Positions 1 through 8,329 of a DNA stretch of 48,923 bases are shown here, one piece after another. Source of the stretch: Maritimibacter sp. Lineage in GTDB: Bacteria > Pseudomonadota > Alphaproteobacteria > Rhodobacterales > Rhodobacteraceae. Location of the stretch: contig JAABTN010000021.1 of assembly GCA_011389895.1 (NCBI GenBank), positions 1-48,923 of the forward strand. Direction: 5' to 3'. The translations under genes and the position numbers were made by a program. A model generated the notes under the pieces. The model made no database searches, had not been told where the DNA came from, and saw nothing but the letters and a program-made list of their open reading frames with translations. Position 1 is the stretch's first letter, and each line of letters starts with the position of its first letter.

Positions 1-396
1 TTGGTGAAACTGTTTTCCTCGATCATTCGCAAGGACGGCGACGATTACTTTCTTGTCACGCCGGTCGAGAAGGTGGGAATCACCGTGGACGATGCGCCCT
101 TCGTCGCGGTGGACTTTGAGCGCGACGGTGACGGGCTTCGCTTTGTCACCAACGTCGAGGACGAGGTGATCGCAGGCCCGGATCACCCGATCCGGGTCGA
201 ACGCGACGCAAGCACCGGCGAACCGTCGCCCTATGTGAATATCCGCCGAAACCTCGAGGCGCTGATCGACCGCAAATCGTTCTACCGCCTCGTCGAGATT
301 GGCGAGCACGCCGCGCATGAGGGCGAAAGCTGGTTTGGTCTGAGATCACAGGGCCTGTTCTTTCCGATCATTCCGAGCGCGGAGCTTGAGGTCTGA
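1..396 (+). CDS. DUF1285 family protein, C-terminal part
   Basis: The reading frame is open from the first base, and 131 residues are visible. The segment TPVEKVGITVDDAPFVAVD and the closing GLRSQGLFFPI are typical of DUF1285 proteins of alphaproteobacteria, which from memory are about 170-190 residues long. Roughly the first 50 residues are therefore expected to lie outside the window, and the TTG at base 1 is probably not the true start. The biochemical function of the family is unknown. No signal peptide or membrane segment is visible in this part. The gene converges on the ArsR gene downstream with a gap of about 33 bases. Family assignment is fairly sure; the role is not known. Confidence 0.75.
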   Translation: MVKLFSSIIRKDGDDYFLVTPVEKVGITVDDAPFVAVDFERDGDGLRFVTNVEDEVIAGPDHPIRVERDASTGEPSPYVNIRRNLEALIDRKSFYRLVEIGEHAAHEGESWFGLRSQGLFFPIIPSAELEV

Positions 397-429
397 TCCG
401 GGTCACCGGCGCAGAGCGGGGATGATACA

Positions 430-777
430 TCAGGGCGACGGGTCTTCGCCCCGCCCTTCGCCCAACAGATCGCCAAGGAATTGCTCGAACGCATCGAGGT
501 TCACGGGCTCGAACTGCCCGAACCCCTGCATCCAGACGCTCGCGGCTTTCAAGGCGTCCGGCTCAAGCTTACACCATTTCACGCGTCCGCGCTTTTCCTG
601 GCTGATCAGTCCGGCGCGCGTCAGGATGCCAAGGTGCTTGGACACCGCCGCCAGCGAGATGTCGAACGGCTCGGCCACATCGGTGACCGCCATGTCATCT
701 TCCAACAGCATGGTCAGAATCCGGCGGCGTGTCGGGTCGGCCAAGGCCGCAAAGGTCATGTCAAGCGCGGTTTCCAT
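430..777 (-). CDS. ArsR-family winged-helix transcriptional regulator
   Basis: This 115-residue protein is a stand-alone ArsR/SmtB-type DNA-binding protein. The N-terminus (FAALADPTRRRILTMLLE) is the classic opening helix. The recognition helix region ISLAAVSKHLGILTRAGLI lies near residues 40-60, and a wing follows around KRGRVKWCKL. The cysteine pattern expected for metal sensing (CxC in the recognition region) is absent, so it more likely belongs to the non-metal group often paired with SRPBCC/AHSA1 genes. No such partner is adjacent here; neighbours are DUF1285 (convergent) and the atp operon (divergent). The start at 777 is preceded by a G-rich stretch. It may act on its own promoter in the 778-950 gap. 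Family call is confident; the ligand and targets are unknown. Confidence 0.85.
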   Translation of the reverse strand: METALDMTFAALADPTRRRILTMLLEDDMAVTDVAEPFDISLAAVSKHLGILTRAGLISQEKRGRVKWCKLEPDALKAASVWMQGFGQFEPVNLDAFEQFLGDLLGEGRGEDPSP

Positions 778-948
778 CGCCCCCGGTTAGGGCCGCAACA
801 CGCCATCGTCAACCAGACGGTTGAATATGGAAGATTGTGCCCGATACCCGCACCGGGACCACGGCAGGCTGACACACCGTAGCCGCGCCATCCACAAATC
901 ATATGAAAATCAAAGGCTTGGGGGATGCGATGTTGGCGCTATCCGATG

Positions 949-977
949 TTGACTCCTCGACCGCCAAACCGTAGCAA
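949..977 (+). promoter_or_regulatory. Sigma-70-like promoter of the atpI-atpF operon
   Basis: TTGACT at 949-954 and TAGCAA at 972-977 are separated by 17 bases, a good match to a housekeeping promoter. It would start transcription near 984. It overlaps the longer possible upstream starts of atpI (925, 946), which is an argument for the downstream TTG start at 1009. Confidence 0.5.
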
Positions 978-1008
978 ACCCCCAACGCTTCTGAGAGGCT
1001 TTTCACGC

Positions 1009-1362
1009 TTGGCAAACCCGCTGGACGATCTTCCGAACGACCGCCTGAAGGCGCTATCCGATAAGATCGACAAGCATAAATCTGCCCGGCCCGAGGATAG
1101 CCCGCATCAGAAAAAGGATTATGCGCTGGCCAATCTCGCATGGCGCATGGTGATTGAATTGGTGGCCGGTCTGGGGATCGGTTTTGGCATAGGATACGGG
1201 CTCGACCGCTTTCTGGGCACGCTCCCGATCTTCCTTGTCATATTCACGCTGCTGGGGCTGGCAGCCGGCATCAAGACGATGCTGAACTCCGCCCGGGAGC
1301 TCGGAGAAAAGCAGGCGGCCAAAGCGGCCGCGGAGCAAGAGGACAACGCAGGTGGCGACTGA
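1009..1362 (+). CDS. atpI: F0F1 ATP synthase assembly protein AtpI
   Basis: AtpI is a small inner-membrane protein that helps assemble the c-ring of the F0 motor. The family signature [19 protein letters not shown] runs into the first of two membrane helices; the second is around [20 protein letters not shown] charged N-terminus and an alanine/glutamate-rich tail flank them. The frame is open further upstream (ATG at 925 and 946). I chose TTG at 1009 because it follows GAGAGG at 992-997, gives the usual family N-terminus (a short [10 protein letters not shown] helix), and lies downstream of the apparent promoter. The gene end overlaps the atpB start by 11 bases, so the two are translationally linked. 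Function is confident; the exact start is not. Confidence 0.8.
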   Translation: MANPLDDLPNDRLKALSDKIDKHKSARPEDSPHQKKDYALANLAWRMVIELVAGLGIGFGIGYGLDRFLGTLPIFLVIFTLLGLAAGIKTMLNSARELGEKQAAKAAAEQEDNAGGD

Positions 1363-2110
1363 AGCTCATGGCGACGAAACCGGCGGGTTGGAATTTCACC
1401 CGCTTGACCAGTTCATCGTGAAACCCCTCTTCGGGGACGGTGCGGTCCACTGGTATACCATCACCAACGTGACGCTCTGGATGGCGCTTGCCGTTCTCGC
1501 CATCGCGGCGTTGTTCGTGTTCGGGTCGCGTGGTCGCGCTCTGGTTCCGTCGCGGACGCAGTCGATTGGCGAAGTGCTCTACGGCTTCACTTACAAGATG
1601 GTCGAAGACGTGGCGGGCAAGGACGCGGTGAAATTCTTCCCCTACATCATGACCCTGTTCATGTTCATCCTCTTCGCCAACTTCCTTGGCCTTCTGCCGA
1701 TGTCGTTTGCGACCACGTCGCATATTGCCGTGACCGGCGTGCTTGCCATTGCCGTGTTCCTGACCGTGACCATCGTCGGGTTCGTGAAGAACGGCGCGGG
1801 GTTCCTTGGCCTTTTCTGGGTCTCGTCGGCGCCGCTTCCGCTGCGCCCGGTTCTCGCCATCATCGAGCTGATTTCCTACTTCGTGCGCCCCGTGAGCCAC
1901 TCCATTCGTCTGGGTGGCAACATCATGGCGGGGCACGCCGTGATGAAAGTTTTCGCAGGCTTCGCCGCCATCGCCGCCATTTCGCCCTTCGCCGTGCTTT
2001 CGATCACCGCGATCTACGGGCTGGAAGTGCTGGTGGCCGGTGTGCAGGCCTATGTCTTCGCAATCCTGACCTGCGTGTATCTGAAAGACGCGCTGCATCC
2101 GTCGCACTGA
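1352..2110 (+). CDS. atpB: F0F1 ATP synthase subunit a
   Basis: Subunit a forms the two proton half-channels next to the c-ring. The 252-residue protein has the family's length and several membrane helices. Arg186, in the motif [13 protein letters not shown], is the essential arginine that faces the c-ring carboxylate. The N-terminus ([12 protein letters not shown]) is also typical of alphaproteobacterial subunit a. The start is a GTG at 1352 inside the end of atpI, on another frame. It is the second gene of the F0 operon, and the F1 genes are not in the window, as usual for Rhodobacterales, where F0 and F1 operons are separate. Confident. Confidence 0.97.
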   Translation: MATEAHGDETGGLEFHPLDQFIVKPLFGDGAVHWYTITNVTLWMALAVLAIAALFVFGSRGRALVPSRTQSIGEVLYGFTYKMVEDVAGKDAVKFFPYIMTLFMFILFANFLGLLPMSFATTSHIAVTGVLAIAVFLTVTIVGFVKNGAGFLGLFWVSSAPLPLRPVLAIIELISYFVRPVSHSIRLGGNIMAGHAVMKVFAGFAAIAAISPFAVLSITAIYGLEVLVAGVQAYVFAILTCVYLKDALHPSH

Positions 2111-2180
2111 CGCAACGGGGGCAAGGTCACCCGCTCAACCCAAGTCTATCAACTCGAATTCCATCGTAAGGAGAATCATC

Positions 2181-2417
2181 ATGGAAGGCGATATCGCACA
2201 ACTCGGTCAATTCATCGGCGCAGGCCTTGCCGGCATCGGCTCTGGCGCCGCTGCAATCGGTGTGGGCCACGTGGCTGGCAACTTCCTCGCCGGCGCGCTG
2301 CGCAACCCCTCCGCCGCTGGCGGCCAGACCGCGACGCTCTTCATCGGCATCGCATTCGCGGAAGCCCTGGGGATCTTCTCGTTCCTCATCGCGCTTTTGC
2401 TGATGTTCGCCGTCTGA
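2181..2417 (+). CDS. atpE: F0F1 ATP synthase subunit c
   Basis: This is the 78-residue hairpin protein that forms the rotating c-ring. Helix 1 contains the glycine/alanine-rich [17 protein letters not shown], the polar loop is R41-N42-P43, and helix 2 carries the proton-binding Glu61 in [13 protein letters not shown]. All key residues are present and the length is normal. The start ATG at 2181 is preceded by AAGGAG at a good distance. A stable hairpin lies directly downstream, before the b' gene, and may help raise the amount of c relative to its neighbours. Confident. Confidence 0.98.
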   Translation: MEGDIAQLGQFIGAGLAGIGSGAAAIGVGHVAGNFLAGALRNPSAAGGQTATLFIGIAFAEALGIFSFLIALLLMFAV

Positions 2418-2440
2418 TCCTGCCGAACCATCCTTACGAG

Positions 2441-2468
2441 GGGAGTGCCCGAAGACCCGGGCGCTCCC
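2441..2468 (+). other. Intercistronic RNA hairpin after atpE
   Basis: GGGAGTGCCCG (2441-2451) and CGGGCGCTCCC (2458-2468) pair over 11 positions with one G-U pair and a 6-base loop. No T-run follows, so it is unlikely to be a strong terminator. It may protect the atpE message end or attenuate transcription into atpF'. The structure is seen in the sequence; its role is inferred. Confidence 0.5.
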
Positions 2469-2530
2469 TGCGCAAGGCGGGATTGGCAAAGCCTTTCCTG
2501 CTTTAGTATTTAGGGTTCCAGGAGGACACG

Positions 2531-3118
2531 ATGGCAACTGAAACCGAAAACGCCACCGAAGCAGCGACCAACGGCGACGCCGTGGCAGCTTCTGAAGTCG
2601 CGCTTGGCACGCCGCCGGAAGCGGAAGCGGCCGGTATGCCTCAACTGGCGTTCGAAACCTTCGGAAACCAGATCTTTTGGCTCGTGGTCACGCTGGTCAT
2701 CATCCATTTCGTGTTCACCAAGGTTGCGCTGCCGCGCATCGCGGGCGTTCTGGCCGAACGTCAGGGCACGATCACGTCCGATCTCGCGGCGGCTGAAGAG
2801 CTGAAGCAAAAGGCCGTGGACGCGGAAGAGGCTTATAAAAAGGCGCTCGCAGATGCCCGCGCCGAGGCCGGAAAAATCGTCGCCGACGCCAAGGCCGAGA
2901 TCCAGGCCGATCTCGACGTTGCACAGGAAAAGGCCGACGCGGAAATCGCCGCCAAGACAGCCGAATCGGAAAAGGCCATTGCGGAAATCCGCGACGGTGC
3001 CACCGAAAGCGCCAAGACCGTGGCCAAGGACACCGTCAAGGAAATCCTTGCGTCCATGGGCTTCTCTGCCGATGCGAAAACGGTCACCGCGGCTGTCAAC
3101 ACCCGGATGAAGGGATAA
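2531..3118 (+). CDS. atpF': F0F1 ATP synthase subunit b' (peripheral stalk)
   Basis: This is the second, diverged b-type subunit found in photosynthetic and related bacteria. With subunit b it forms a heterodimeric stator stalk. The 195 residues have an acidic, alanine-rich N-terminus of about 35 residues, then a single membrane anchor ([20 protein letters not shown]), the conserved [12 protein letters not shown], and a long alanine/lysine/glutamate-rich coiled coil. The segment [15 protein letters not shown] just before the anchor is typical of b' rather than b. A good ribosome site (CAGGAGG) precedes the ATG at 2531. The gene is 5 bases upstream of atpF, so the two are surely co-expressed. 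The symbol varies between databases (atpX, atpG, atpF2). Confidence 0.93.
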   Translation: MATETENATEAATNGDAVAASEVALGTPPEAEAAGMPQLAFETFGNQIFWLVVTLVIIHFVFTKVALPRIAGVLAERQGTITSDLAAAEELKQKAVDAEEAYKKALADARAEAGKIVADAKAEIQADLDVAQEKADAEIAAKTAESEKAIAEIRDGATESAKTVAKDTVKEILASMGFSADAKTVTAAVNTRMKG

Positions 3119-3123
3119 ACGAC

Positions 3124-3681
3124 ATGAAAAAGTTCCTCATGCTCCCGCCCCTTCTCGCTGCCAGCCCCGCGCTTGCCGCTTCGGGTCCGTTCTTCTCGCT
3201 CGGAAACACGGATTTCATCGTGCTTCTGGCGTTCATCGCCTTCATCCTGGTCCTGGTCTACTTCAAGGTGCCCGGCATGATCGCCGGTCTTCTCGACAAG
3301 CGCGCCGACGGTATCAAGGCGGAGCTGGAAGAAGCCCGTGCGCTGCGTGAAGAGGCCCAGACGATCCTTGCCTCCTACGAGCGCAAGCAAAAGGAAGTCT
3401 CCGAACAGGCAGACAAGATCGTGGAGGAGGCCAAATATCAGGCCACCGCCGCAGCCGAAGCGGCCAAAGAAGACATGAAAACCTCGATCGCGCGCAGGCT
3501 CGCCGCCGCCGAGGAACAGATCAAGTCTGCCGAGGCCGCCGCGATCAAGGACGTGCGCGACAGCGCGATCACGGTCGCCATCGGTGCCGCGCGGGATGTC
3601 ATCGGTAAGAAGATGACAGCGGCGGAAGGCAACAAGATGATCGAAAACGCGATTCAGGACGTGGAAACCAAGCTTCACTGA
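3124..3681 (+). CDS. atpF: F0F1 ATP synthase subunit b (peripheral stalk)
   Basis: Subunit b is the partner of b' in the stator stalk that holds F1 against rotation. The 185-residue protein starts with a hydrophobic stretch ending ALAA, possibly a cleaved leader as in some alphaproteobacterial b subunits. The membrane anchor FIVLLAFIAFILVLVYF follows, with a conserved KVPGMIAGLLDKRADGI, and then a long charged coiled coil to the C-terminus. It is the last gene of the operon and is followed 19 bases later by a strong terminator. Length and order are normal. Confident. Confidence 0.95.
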   Translation: MKKFLMLPPLLAASPALAASGPFFSLGNTDFIVLLAFIAFILVLVYFKVPGMIAGLLDKRADGIKAELEEARALREEAQTILASYERKQKEVSEQADKIVEEAKYQATAAAEAAKEDMKTSIARRLAAAEEQIKSAEAAAIKDVRDSAITVAIGAARDVIGKKMTAAEGNKMIENAIQDVETKLH

Positions 3682-3700
3682 CCGACGCGAAAGCCGATTG

Positions 3701-3736
3701 AAAAGCCCGGGCCATCCGCCCGGGCTTTTCTTTTTT
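3701..3736 (+). terminator. Rho-independent terminator of the F0 operon
   Basis: Perfect 11-bp arms, AAAAGCCCGGG (3701-3711) and CCCGGGCTTTT (3719-3729), enclose a short loop and are followed by C and six T residues. It ends the atpI-atpF transcript. Confidence 0.93.
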
Positions 3737-3840
3737 GCGCGTCTGCATGGCCCCGCACGACCGACCCTTTCCACTTGATCAAACGCAAGGAACGCGGGGC
3801 GAAGGCAGGGTAAGATCATCTCTCACAAACGGAGGTTTTC

Positions 3841-4761
3841 ATGGTCAGGTTCATTGCCGGATTGCTCGCCACCCTTACCCTTGCCGGATGCACGTTGCCG
3901 GTGGTGGACCCGTCTTTCACGGGGCTTGCGCCCGATGCGGACCCTGCCACTTTCGAGTGTTGCCATGACCCCGAACGCCAGCCCGCGTGGTTCGGAATCC
4001 TTGCCCGCGATGTTGCCGAACCGCTCGCCCCCCTTTTCGAGTCCGGCGATGACAGCGGGCTCATGGCCGCCTTCCCCGCCGCAGGGCAGCGCATTCTGGG
4101 ACAGGCGCAGCCCCTTGATCTGCTGGTGTTCTCGTCCAAGAGCCACCTTTCCTCGCGGATGCTGCCGGGCTGGTTCACCCATAGCGCGGTCTATGTCGGG
4201 TCCGAGAGTCAATTGCGCGCGGCGGGATTGTGGAATGCCCCGGGGATGGCGCGTTTTCACGACGACATCCGGGCCGGGAAAACCGTTGTCGAAGGCGTCG
4301 CGGGCGGTGTGCGCCATGCCAGCTGGACGCAAGCCTTGGGAAGCCGGGATGCGGTTGCGCTCCTGCGTCCGACCGTTTCGCCGGGGGACCGGCGTGCATC
4401 GCTTGCCCGCGCGTTGGCGATGGTCGGGGTAAATTTCGATTACTATTACGACATGGAGACCTGTGACAGCCTCGCCTGTAGCGAAGTGGTGTGCCGGTCG
4501 CTTCCCGCCCTGTCTTTCCCGATCCGCGAAACCTATGGCACCAAGGTGCTGTTGCCTGACGACATCGCGGCCAAGGCCATTCGCGGCGAGGATTTGCGCG
4601 TGGTGGATTATGTCCGGGCGGACGAGACGGGATGGACCCCGGCGGGCCTGCGCGGGGCAATGTCGGATATCGCAGGGTTCTGGGGGCCGATGGAGACCGC
4701 GAAGAAAGGCCCGGTTGTCGCGTCACAGGATCTCGAGGTCTGCGAATTTCCCGGCGGGTAA
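3841..4761 (+). CDS. Lipoprotein with YiiX/YebB-like permuted NlpC/P60 domain
   Basis: The first 17 residues end in the lipobox LAGC, so Cys17 should be lipidated and the protein anchored in the envelope. The domain resembles the circularly permuted NlpC/P60 group (YiiX/YebB). LDLLVFSSK begins the core, and His114 lies in GWFTHSAVYVG, where the family places its histidine. Cys213 in DSLACSEVV matches the catalytic cysteine of the family motif (D-S-x-x-C-S-E). The order His before Cys is the permuted order. Substrates in this group include amide or thioester bonds of peptidoglycan or lipids; the substrate here is not known. It is a single gene with a clear ribosome site (ACGGAGG), and it converges on the DUF1989 gene with only 6 bases between stops. 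Fold call is fairly confident. Confidence 0.75.
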   Translation: MVRFIAGLLATLTLAGCTLPVVDPSFTGLAPDADPATFECCHDPERQPAWFGILARDVAEPLAPLFESGDDSGLMAAFPAAGQRILGQAQPLDLLVFSSKSHLSSRMLPGWFTHSAVYVGSESQLRAAGLWNAPGMARFHDDIRAGKTVVEGVAGGVRHASWTQALGSRDAVALLRPTVSPGDRRASLARALAMVGVNFDYYYDMETCDSLACSEVVCRSLPALSFPIRETYGTKVLLPDDIAAKAIRGEDLRVVDYVRADETGWTPAGLRGAMSDIAGFWGPMETAKKGPVVASQDLEVCEFPGG

Positions 4762-4767
4762 CCGGCC

Positions 4768-5631
4768 TCAGGTGCCGTGGGAGCGGTCGTAGCCGTTCGG
4801 GGCGGGGGCGCTCCAGCTCTCAAGCGCGTCGGCGGGCGGTGTGAACACCTCGACCAGAAGCGGGTAACACCGCGCGCTGTCCGAGCTGTGCTCTGTTGAA
4901 CAATCGCCCCCGGGGCAGGCAGACAAGGCCCCGACCAGGTCGATCTCGGCAAAGAATTCCAGGTAGTCTCCGGGGCGCACCGGCGAGGCCTTCATGAAAT
5001 ACTGGCCGGTGTCACGGGTGAACCCGGTGCACATGAAGACGTTGAGGACATCGTGAACCAAGGGTTCGGCGCCTTCCAACGCCAGCCCGGTGTGCGCCGC
5101 CACGGCGCGGGTCAGGTTGGAATGGCAGCAATGGTGATACTGCCCCCCCGACAAAAGTGCGTTGGTATAGGGGTCGCAGCGCGTTCCAATCACGTCATGG
5201 ACCGACCCCCCGAATGCGTCGATACCATACCACGCCAGCGTATCCTCAACGATGGTCGCCATCGGGCGCAACCACGGAAAGGCCGACCACATCCGGTCCC
5301 CGGTGGTCAGGTGGGTGCCATGCAACGCGCGGGTCTTGCCGGAATAGAACCGCTCCGACAGGTTTTCCGCGTGAAACAGGTTCAAATCCCCGACCTGCGG
5401 CCCTTCGACCGAACTGATGCGAAAAAAGCTCCCGGCAGGGGCGTGGAAACAGGCCGCCTCGCGTGGCGGGACCCGCACCTCTTCGACCTTCACCGCACGG
5501 GCCCGGGCGCGCCGGTAGAGCGCAAGGTCCGGCTGGGGCAGCGTTTCGGTCGGGTAACAGATCACCGGCGCAACAGCGCGGCGGGCATCGGCATCATCGG
5601 GGCGCATGGTCATGGCTTGCGATACCATCAT
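4768..5631 (-). CDS. DUF1989 / urea carboxylase-associated family protein
   Basis: The 287-residue protein matches the DUF1989 family by VPPREAACFHAPAGSFFRI, VEGPQVGDLNLF, the central DVIGTRCDPYTN, and the family-defining cysteine-rich end SACPGGDCS followed by a conserved LLVEVF. These proteins are often annotated as urea carboxylase- or aminomethyltransferase-associated; several residues (Cys, His, Asp) suggest metal binding, but I know of no firm reaction for this subgroup. No signal peptide is visible, so it is probably cytosolic. It lies 51 bases downstream of gcdH on the same strand and could be co-transcribed with it. Two ATG codons at 5631 and 5628 and one at 5613 are possible starts; none has a strong ribosome site. 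Confidence 0.75.
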   Translation of the reverse strand: MMVSQAMTMRPDDADARRAVAPVICYPTETLPQPDLALYRRARARAVKVEEVRVPPREAACFHAPAGSFFRISSVEGPQVGDLNLFHAENLSERFYSGKTRALHGTHLTTGDRMWSAFPWLRPMATIVEDTLAWYGIDAFGGSVHDVIGTRCDPYTNALLSGGQYHHCCHSNLTRAVAAHTGLALEGAEPLVHDVLNVFMCTGFTRDTGQYFMKASPVRPGDYLEFFAEIDLVGALSACPGGDCSTEHSSDSARCYPLLVEVFTPPADALESWSAPAPNGYDRSHGT

Positions 5632-5682
5632 CCCGGCCTGTCTGGAAGACCGACCGAAAGCCCGCGCGCCGCCGAACGCGGA

Positions 5683-6897
5683 TCAGAAGAACGCCTGAAG
5701 CCCGGTCTGCGCACGCCCCAGAATGAGCGCGTGGACATCATGTGTGCCCTCATAGGTGTTGACGGTTTCCAGGTTCACCATATGCCGGATCACCTGGTAT
5801 TCGCCCGATATGCCGTTGCCGCCGTGCATGTCACGGGCGTGGCGCGCCACGTCCAAGGCCTTGCCACAATTGTTGCGCTTCATGAGCGAGATCATCTCGG
5901 GCGCCGCGCGGCCTTCGTCCATCAGGCGTCCGACCCGCAGCGACCCTTGCAGGCCCAATGATATCTCGGTCTGCATGTCGGCGAGCTTTTTCTGGAACAG
6001 CTGGGTCTGCGCCAGCGGGCGATTGAACTGCACCCGGTCGAGCCCGTATTGCCGCGCCGCATGCCAGCAAAATTCAGCCGCCCCCATCGCGCCCCAGCTG
6101 ATGCCATAACGCGCCCGGTTGAGACATCCAAACGGGCCCTTCAACCCTTCGACATTCGGCAACAGCGCCGCTTCGCCGACCTCGACCCCGTCCATCACGA
6201 TCTCGCCGGTGATCGACGCGCGCAGCGAAAGCTTGTTTTCGATCTTGGGTGCGGACAGCCCGGTCATGCCCTTCTCCAGCACGAAACCCCGGATCTTGCC
6301 ACCATGCGCCTCGGACTTGGCCCAGACCACGAAAACATCCGCGATCGGCGCGTTGGAAATCCACGTCTTGTTTCCGGTGATCCTGTATCCCGTGTCGGTT
6401 TTCACCGCCCGGGTCTTCATGCTGCCGGGGTCCGAGCCCGCGTCGGGTTCGGTCAGGCCAAAGCAGCCGATCAGCGCGCCGGATGCCAGTCCTGGCAGGA
6501 ATTTCAGGCGCTGCTCTTCGGAGCCGTAGGCATAGATCGGATACATGACGAGCGAGCTTTGAACGGACATCATCGAGCGATAACCGCTATCGATCCGCTC
6601 AACCTCGCGCGCGACAAGGCCGTATGACACGTAAGATCCGCCAAGCCCGCCGTATTCCTCGGGCACGGTCACGCCGAGCAGCCCCATGTCGCCCATCTCG
6701 CGAAAGATGTCCGGGTCGGTCTCTTCATTCTCAAAAGCCGAAATGACACGGGGGGCAAGCTTTTCGGTCGCATAGGCACGCGCGGCATCGCGGATCATGC
6801 GCTCGTCTTCCTCAAGCTGATCGTCCAGATGGAAGGGGTCTTCCCAATCGAACGGGCCAAGATCCGGTCGGCTTTTCGCGGGCAACTCGTGGGCCAT
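5683..6897 (-). CDS. gcdH: Glutaryl-CoA dehydrogenase
   Basis: This FAD enzyme oxidises and decarboxylates glutaryl-CoA to crotonyl-CoA, passing electrons to ETF. The 404 residues have the usual acyl-CoA dehydrogenase layout: N-terminal helical domain, [19 protein letters not shown] in the middle barrel, and the C-terminal helical domain. Glu383 in [17 protein letters not shown] is the catalytic base. Arg107 in [12 protein letters not shown] fits the arginine that binds the distal carboxylate of glutarate, which favours glutaryl-CoA over a plain fatty acyl-CoA. The start ATG at 6897 was chosen over an upstream extension because GGAGGAG precedes it. The gene is divergent from a family III CoA-transferase, a common pairing for glutarate use. 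The ribosome site is partly inside a palindrome (6907-6927). Confidence 0.93.
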   Translation of the reverse strand: MAHELPAKSRPDLGPFDWEDPFHLDDQLEEDERMIRDAARAYATEKLAPRVISAFENEETDPDIFREMGDMGLLGVTVPEEYGGLGGSYVSYGLVAREVERIDSGYRSMMSVQSSLVMYPIYAYGSEEQRLKFLPGLASGALIGCFGLTEPDAGSDPGSMKTRAVKTDTGYRITGNKTWISNAPIADVFVVWAKSEAHGGKIRGFVLEKGMTGLSAPKIENKLSLRASITGEIVMDGVEVGEAALLPNVEGLKGPFGCLNRARYGISWGAMGAAEFCWHAARQYGLDRVQFNRPLAQTQLFQKKLADMQTEISLGLQGSLRVGRLMDEGRAAPEMISLMKRNNCGKALDVARHARDMHGGNGISGEYQVIRHMVNLETVNTYEGTHDVHALILGRAQTGLQAFF

Positions 6898-6906
6898 GTC
6901 AGTCTC

Positions 6907-6927
6907 CTCCTGCCATTTTGGCAGGAG
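6907..6927 (-). other. Perfect 9-bp inverted repeat over the gcdH ribosome site
   Basis: CTCCTGCCA (6907-6915) and TGGCAGGAG (6919-6927) are exact reverse complements with a 3-base spacer. In the gcdH transcript the 3' arm includes part of the purine-rich ribosome site. It could be an RNA hairpin limiting translation or a protein operator between the divergent gcdH and CoA-transferase genes. Confidence 0.5.
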
Positions 6928-7037
6928 TGATGCGCCGGACAGGGACCAAAGGCAAGCCCCGCGGGGTGGTTCCGCAGCGGAATTGCGCAGGTCGGGACCG
7001 GGTGCTATGGCCACGACGTATTGGATGGAGGGTGGCG

Positions 7038-8147
7038 ATGACACCGCTGGAAGGGTTGAAGGTCGTCGAATTGGCGCGGATCCTCGCCGGGCCATGGGCC
7101 GGACAGGCCTTGGCCGATCTCGGGGCCGAGGTGGTCAAGGTCGAAAGCCCGGACGGCGATGACACCCGTCTATGGGGGCCGCCGTGGGTCGAGCGGGACG
7201 GGGACCGAACGGCGGCCTATTTCTATGCCGCGAACCGGGGCAAAGACAGCCTCGCGGTCGATTTCCGCACGCCCGAAGGACAGGCACAGGTCAGGGCGCT
7301 TGTGGCCGAGGCCGATATCGTCATCGAGAATTTCAAGGTCGGTGGGCTGGCCAAGTACGGGCTGGATTACGACAGCCTGAAGGACATGAACCCGAGGCTG
7401 ATCTATTGTTCGATCACCGGGTTCGGGCAGACCGGGCCAAAGGCCGCCGCACCGGGATACGATTTCATGATACAGGGTCTCTCCGGGCTCATGTCGATCA
7501 CGGGCGACGCGGACGGCACACCGATGAAGGTGGGCGTGGCGGTCACCGATATCGTGGCCGGGCTTTATGCCAGCATCGGCATTCTGGCCGCCGTCGAACA
7601 ACGCCACCGCACCGGGCAGGGCCAGATGGTCGATATCTCTCTCCTCGACTGTGCGACCGCGCTTCTGGCCAACCAGGCGATGAATTTCCTGACAACCGGC
7701 GACAGCCCGGTGCGCATGGGCAATGCGCACCCGAACCTCACCCCCTACGACGTTCTGCCTGTCACCGATGGGCACCTGATCGTCGCGGTCGGCAATGACC
7801 GGCAATTCCGCGCGCTCTGCGATGTGCTGGAGGTGCCCGAGCTTGGCCGGGATGCGCGGTTTGCCACCAACGCGGTCCGGGTCGAGAACCGGGTGGCGCT
7901 GAAAACAGCGCTTTCGGCCCGCACCGAGGGCTGGGCGCGCGATGACCTGCTCGCGGCGCTGGCATCGGTCACGGTCCCGAGCGGGCCGATCAACACCGTG
8001 GCCGATACGTTTTCAGACCCACAGGTGGCGGCCCGCGAGATGCGGATCGACCCGCAGGGCGTGCCCGGCGTGCGCGGCCCATGGGTGTTCTCGGACGCGG
8101 TGCTGGCCTTGGGGAAAACCGCCCCGGTGAAGCCGAAACCGGCCTGA
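7038..8147 (+). CDS. Family III (CaiB/BaiF) CoA-transferase, possibly glutarate-specific
   Basis: Family III enzymes move CoA between carboxylic acids through an aspartyl intermediate. The 369-residue protein starts [20 protein letters not shown], the hallmark opening of the family. It also has [18 protein letters not shown], and Asp171 in [14 protein letters not shown], which corresponds to the catalytic aspartate. The start at 7038 follows GGAGGG; the longer frame from 6918 lacks a ribosome site. Its position head-to-head with glutaryl-CoA dehydrogenase suggests succinyl-CoA:glutarate CoA-transferase activity, as for mammalian SUGCT, but sequence alone cannot fix the acid. It lies upstream of, and on the same strand as, the acyl-CoA ligase operon, with a 182-base gap that holds its own operator and promoter. 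Confidence 0.88.
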   Translation: MTPLEGLKVVELARILAGPWAGQALADLGAEVVKVESPDGDDTRLWGPPWVERDGDRTAAYFYAANRGKDSLAVDFRTPEGQAQVRALVAEADIVIENFKVGGLAKYGLDYDSLKDMNPRLIYCSITGFGQTGPKAAAPGYDFMIQGLSGLMSITGDADGTPMKVGVAVTDIVAGLYASIGILAAVEQRHRTGQGQMVDISLLDCATALLANQAMNFLTTGDSPVRMGNAHPNLTPYDVLPVTDGHLIVAVGNDRQFRALCDVLEVPELGRDARFATNAVRVENRVALKTALSARTEGWARDDLLAALASVTVPSGPINTVADTFSDPQVAAREMRIDPQGVPGVRGPWVFSDAVLALGKTAPVKPKPA

Positions 8148-8220
8148 ACAAAATCGCATGCGCCAAGGTGGGCTGGAGGGAACGTTGCGGCACAAAGGCC
8201 GAACCACTCGGATTCCGTCA

Positions 8221-8235
8221 TTTCGCGATGCAAAA
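8221..8235 (+). promoter_or_regulatory. Candidate IclR operator, copy 1
   Basis: TTTCGCGATGCAAAA is a near palindrome that matches 13 of 15 positions with each of two similar sites at 25124-25138 and 25177-25191. It lies 15 bases upstream of the -35 box of the acyl-CoA ligase operon. The best candidate binder is the IclR protein encoded at 14668-15480, which is an inference. Confidence 0.55.
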
Positions 8236-8250
8236 CCTCGTTTCACGTAG

Positions 8251-8280
8251 TTGACCCCCTCAACAGCATGACGGTAAGTT
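8251..8280 (+). promoter_or_regulatory. Candidate promoter of the acyl-CoA ligase operon
   Basis: TTGACC at 8251-8256 is followed after 18 bases by TAAGTT at 8275-8280. Transcription would start near 8287, leaving a leader of about 40 bases before the ATG at 8330. Confidence 0.4.
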
Positions 8281-8329
8281 CGACCTGCGGTCTGGCACAG
8301 GGTCGTATGGGCGCGACATGGGAGGATCA

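Noticed and set aside
1271-2107. A 278-codon minus-strand frame opposite atpB
   Set aside because: The product is rich in His, Arg and Glu with no family; atpB on the other strand is certain.
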